Source: Streptomyces showdoensis (GTDB taxonomy: Bacteria; Actinomycetota; Actinomycetes; Streptomycetales; Streptomycetaceae). Taken from it: DNA of 24,229 nucleotides. The stretch covers positions 1-24,229 of the forward strand of contig NZ_BAAAXG010000019.1 in assembly GCF_039535475.1 (NCBI RefSeq), written 5' to 3'. Shown piece by piece: positions 22,847 to 24,229 of this stretch (positions within the stretch are counted from its first letter, which is position 1; every line of letters starts with the position of its first letter). The translations under genes were made by a program, and so were the position numbers. Under the pieces are notes generated by a model that saw nothing but the letters and a program-made list of their open reading frames with translations, was not told the origin of the DNA and did no database searches.

Positions 22847-22969
22847 GACGTGCTCCTTGCGCTGTGGATTGGATGGTACGCGCCGGACGTCCGGGCCGCC
22901 GCGGCCCGGCCGTCCCGTCGGCGCGGGCCGCCGGTCGGCCCGGTGGTGGGTGGGGCGGCGGCCGCCGGG

Positions 22970-23599
22970 TCAGGACGGCGTGGCCGGAGGGAGGCGGCGG
23001 TTCCCAGACGAAATCGTCGGGGCGGTAAGGAGGCGCCGGTGCCGCCCGGACGATGCGGTGCGAGCCGCCGCCCCTCGACGGGACGCCGACCTCTTGGCCA
23101 GCCCCGGTGCTTGTACCAGCCCAGCTTCACGGGCTGGACGCTGCGGCCGTGAACTCCGCGTACTTGCCGCGAAGCTCTTCGCACGCTCAGCCCCCGGCCG
23201 ACGTAGAACTCCCGGGTCGCCTTCACGTCTCGACAACCCAGCAGCAGACCATTCTCGTCGATCTCCCGGGTGGCCACGCCGTCGTCCTTCTTCGCCGAGG
23301 TCGCCAGCTTCCAGATCGTGCCGTCGGGCCTGCACGACACGCCGTAGCCCACAGCGACTTCGCCGCGGCTTCACGACCGTCGCACCGGCGGCACCGCCGC
23401 CCGACGAACGCGTCGACGGTGGAGGGCCCCGACACCGTCAGCGCCAGGGCGAAACCCCGGAAAAGCCGCTGCGGGTCCGGGGGGGGCCCTGCGAGCCCGC
23501 AGCTGCAGACGGCCGGCACGCCGAGGCCGTGTAGAAGCGGTGGGCGGCGTCCAGGTCGGCCACCTCGAGGGCGACGCAGAAGAGGGACACGAGGGACAC
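22970..23599 (-). pseudogene. Double VOC-domain protein, multiple frameshifts
   Basis: Two glyoxalase-fold halves are recognisable. The first starts MSLVSLFCVALEVADLDAAHRFYT at about GTG 23599, continues after a shift as RLFRGFALALTVSGPSTVDAFVG and, in another frame, GYGVSCRPDGTIWKLATSAKKDD. The second half begins ENGLLLGCRDVKATREFYVGRGLSV, then KSFA and, one frame on, QPVKLGWYKHRG, ending near RFRLG/DDFVWEP. The RPDGTIWKLA and second REFYVGRGL signatures make the two-domain call secure. The 3' boundary is uncertain. A TGA at 22970 is the most likely stop. Such enzymes act in detoxification or binding of small molecules. Its function here was probably tied to the AraC-family gene upstream. 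Confidence 0.72.
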
Positions 23600-23629
23600 T
23601 GAGGAAGGGGTGGTTGCCAGTCCCTCACG

Positions 23630-24138
23630 CTAGGCCCGGCACCGCCCGCGCTTCTCGAATCCTGACCAGTTGGAGACCGCCTTCGCCACGCACGCCGATC
23701 CCTTTCCAGCACGATCGCCGCCCCGCCGCCTGCGCCGGAAGCCCCGGGCGACATGCCGACCAGCTCGGTGAAACGAGTGGTGAACGTTGCCCGCGTTACG
23801 ACGCAGCCGACCACCGCGCTGAAGCAGACTCGGTGACACGAGTCGCCCCGCCGCAGCAGGGCCGCCGCCCGCTCGACGCGACGCGTCATCAGGTACGCGT
23901 ACGGGGACTCGCCGTACGCGGCCGGACTGCCCGCGCGCAGATGCCGGCGGGCATGTTCGCATCGCGGGACGACGAGCGCGTTCCCACCACGTCGAGCGTC
24001 GCGCGTACATGCCCCTGTACGATCACGGCGCGCGGACTGCGTGCTGCGAAAGGGGAGACCGCGCGAGCTCGACCAGCGCTTAGTCGCCTGGACGCGCGCA
24101 CGTACCGCCATTCCGGCTATGCACATGAGATCTTTCAC
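23630..24138 (-). pseudogene. AraC-family transcriptional regulator, multiple frameshifts
   Basis: The C-terminal helix-turn-helix pair of an AraC/XylS regulator is visible: AAYGESPYAYLMTRRVERAAALLRRGD (here split below 20: AAYGESPYAYL and MTRRVERAAALLRRGD), then VCFSAV out of its ideal frame, and FTTRFTELVGMSPGA. The last residues SACVAKAVSNWSGFEKRG are in another frame and end at TAG 23630. The first DNA-binding helix region shows only traces such as ANMPAG. The N-terminus is uncertain: GTG 24138 is open, but the real start may lie nearer 24090. Upstream of 24138 to the window end (91 bases) I see no gene. It is the first gene of the VOC/VOC/YdeI block and its probable regulator. Confidence 0.7.
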
Positions 24139-24229
24139 GCTTTCTCGCCCTCTCTGTCATGTCGTCATTCTTACTCGAGGGTTGCGAGGTCGGCATGCGC
24201 GTGCATCGGCTAGCCCGCGGCGCCCGGTG

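Noticed and set aside
1..24229. Prophage or integrative element
   Set aside because: There is no integrase, excisionase, replication, transfer or phage structural gene, and base use is uniform.

Overview
The window is very GC-rich, with strong third-position GC, frequent GTG starts, GGAGG-type ribosome binding sites and many actinobacterial protein families. This points to a Streptomyces or a close relative. I see no integrase, transposase, CRISPR array, rRNA or functional tRNA. It reads as a chromosomal accessory region, possibly close to a contig end on the right.

Layout. (1) Positions 1-7653 are all on the minus strand. Read in the direction of transcription they are: a PD-(D/E)XK-like protein, a Nudix hydrolase, a large XRE-STAND-TPR regulator, a strong hairpin, a YcaC-type isochorismatase-family hydrolase and a DoxX membrane protein. 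An octamer minisatellite follows, then Dps, an HSL-type alpha/beta hydrolase and a YtcJ-like amidohydrolase cut by the left edge. The last two overlap as GTGA. (2) Positions 7804-10095 are on the plus strand: a DIP1984-family protein, a structured tRNA-like non-coding stretch, a HAD-like protein and a six-TM membrane protein. (3) Positions 10117-12079 hold a divergent pair, an arginase-fold protein with altered metal ligands and an RSTWDY-type ATP-grasp enzyme, around a 14-bp palindrome. (4) Positions 12273-15184 hold a dual-specificity-type phosphatase, a VOC protein and a HEAT-like protein, all interrupted by small indels. (5) Positions 15329-19517 hold a double GNAT protein, a membrane-anchored STAND-TPR ATPase with two +1 homopolymer indels, a 5'-truncated radical SAM remnant and a HIT protein. 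(6) Positions 19657-21806 hold two unassigned proteins, a DUF4240 protein and a second DoxX protein. (7) Positions 21900-24138 hold a co-directional block (AraC regulator, double VOC, VOC, YdeI/DUF1905-like protein) in which every gene is broken by several frameshifts.

How the genes may work together. The left cluster suggests a set of small-molecule hydrolases plus iron/redox protection, next to an XRE-STAND sensor. The arginase-like/ATP-grasp pair resembles the DcsB/DcsG logic of D-cycloserine biosynthesis, but the other Dcs genes are absent here. The right block looks like a former AraC-controlled VOC operon.

Caution. At least eleven single-base indels are visible in otherwise well-conserved reading frames, many of them extra bases in G/C runs. 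Removing them restores whole-codon lengths in four genes (317, 713, 170 and 290 aa). Sequencing or assembly error is therefore a serious alternative to real gene decay.
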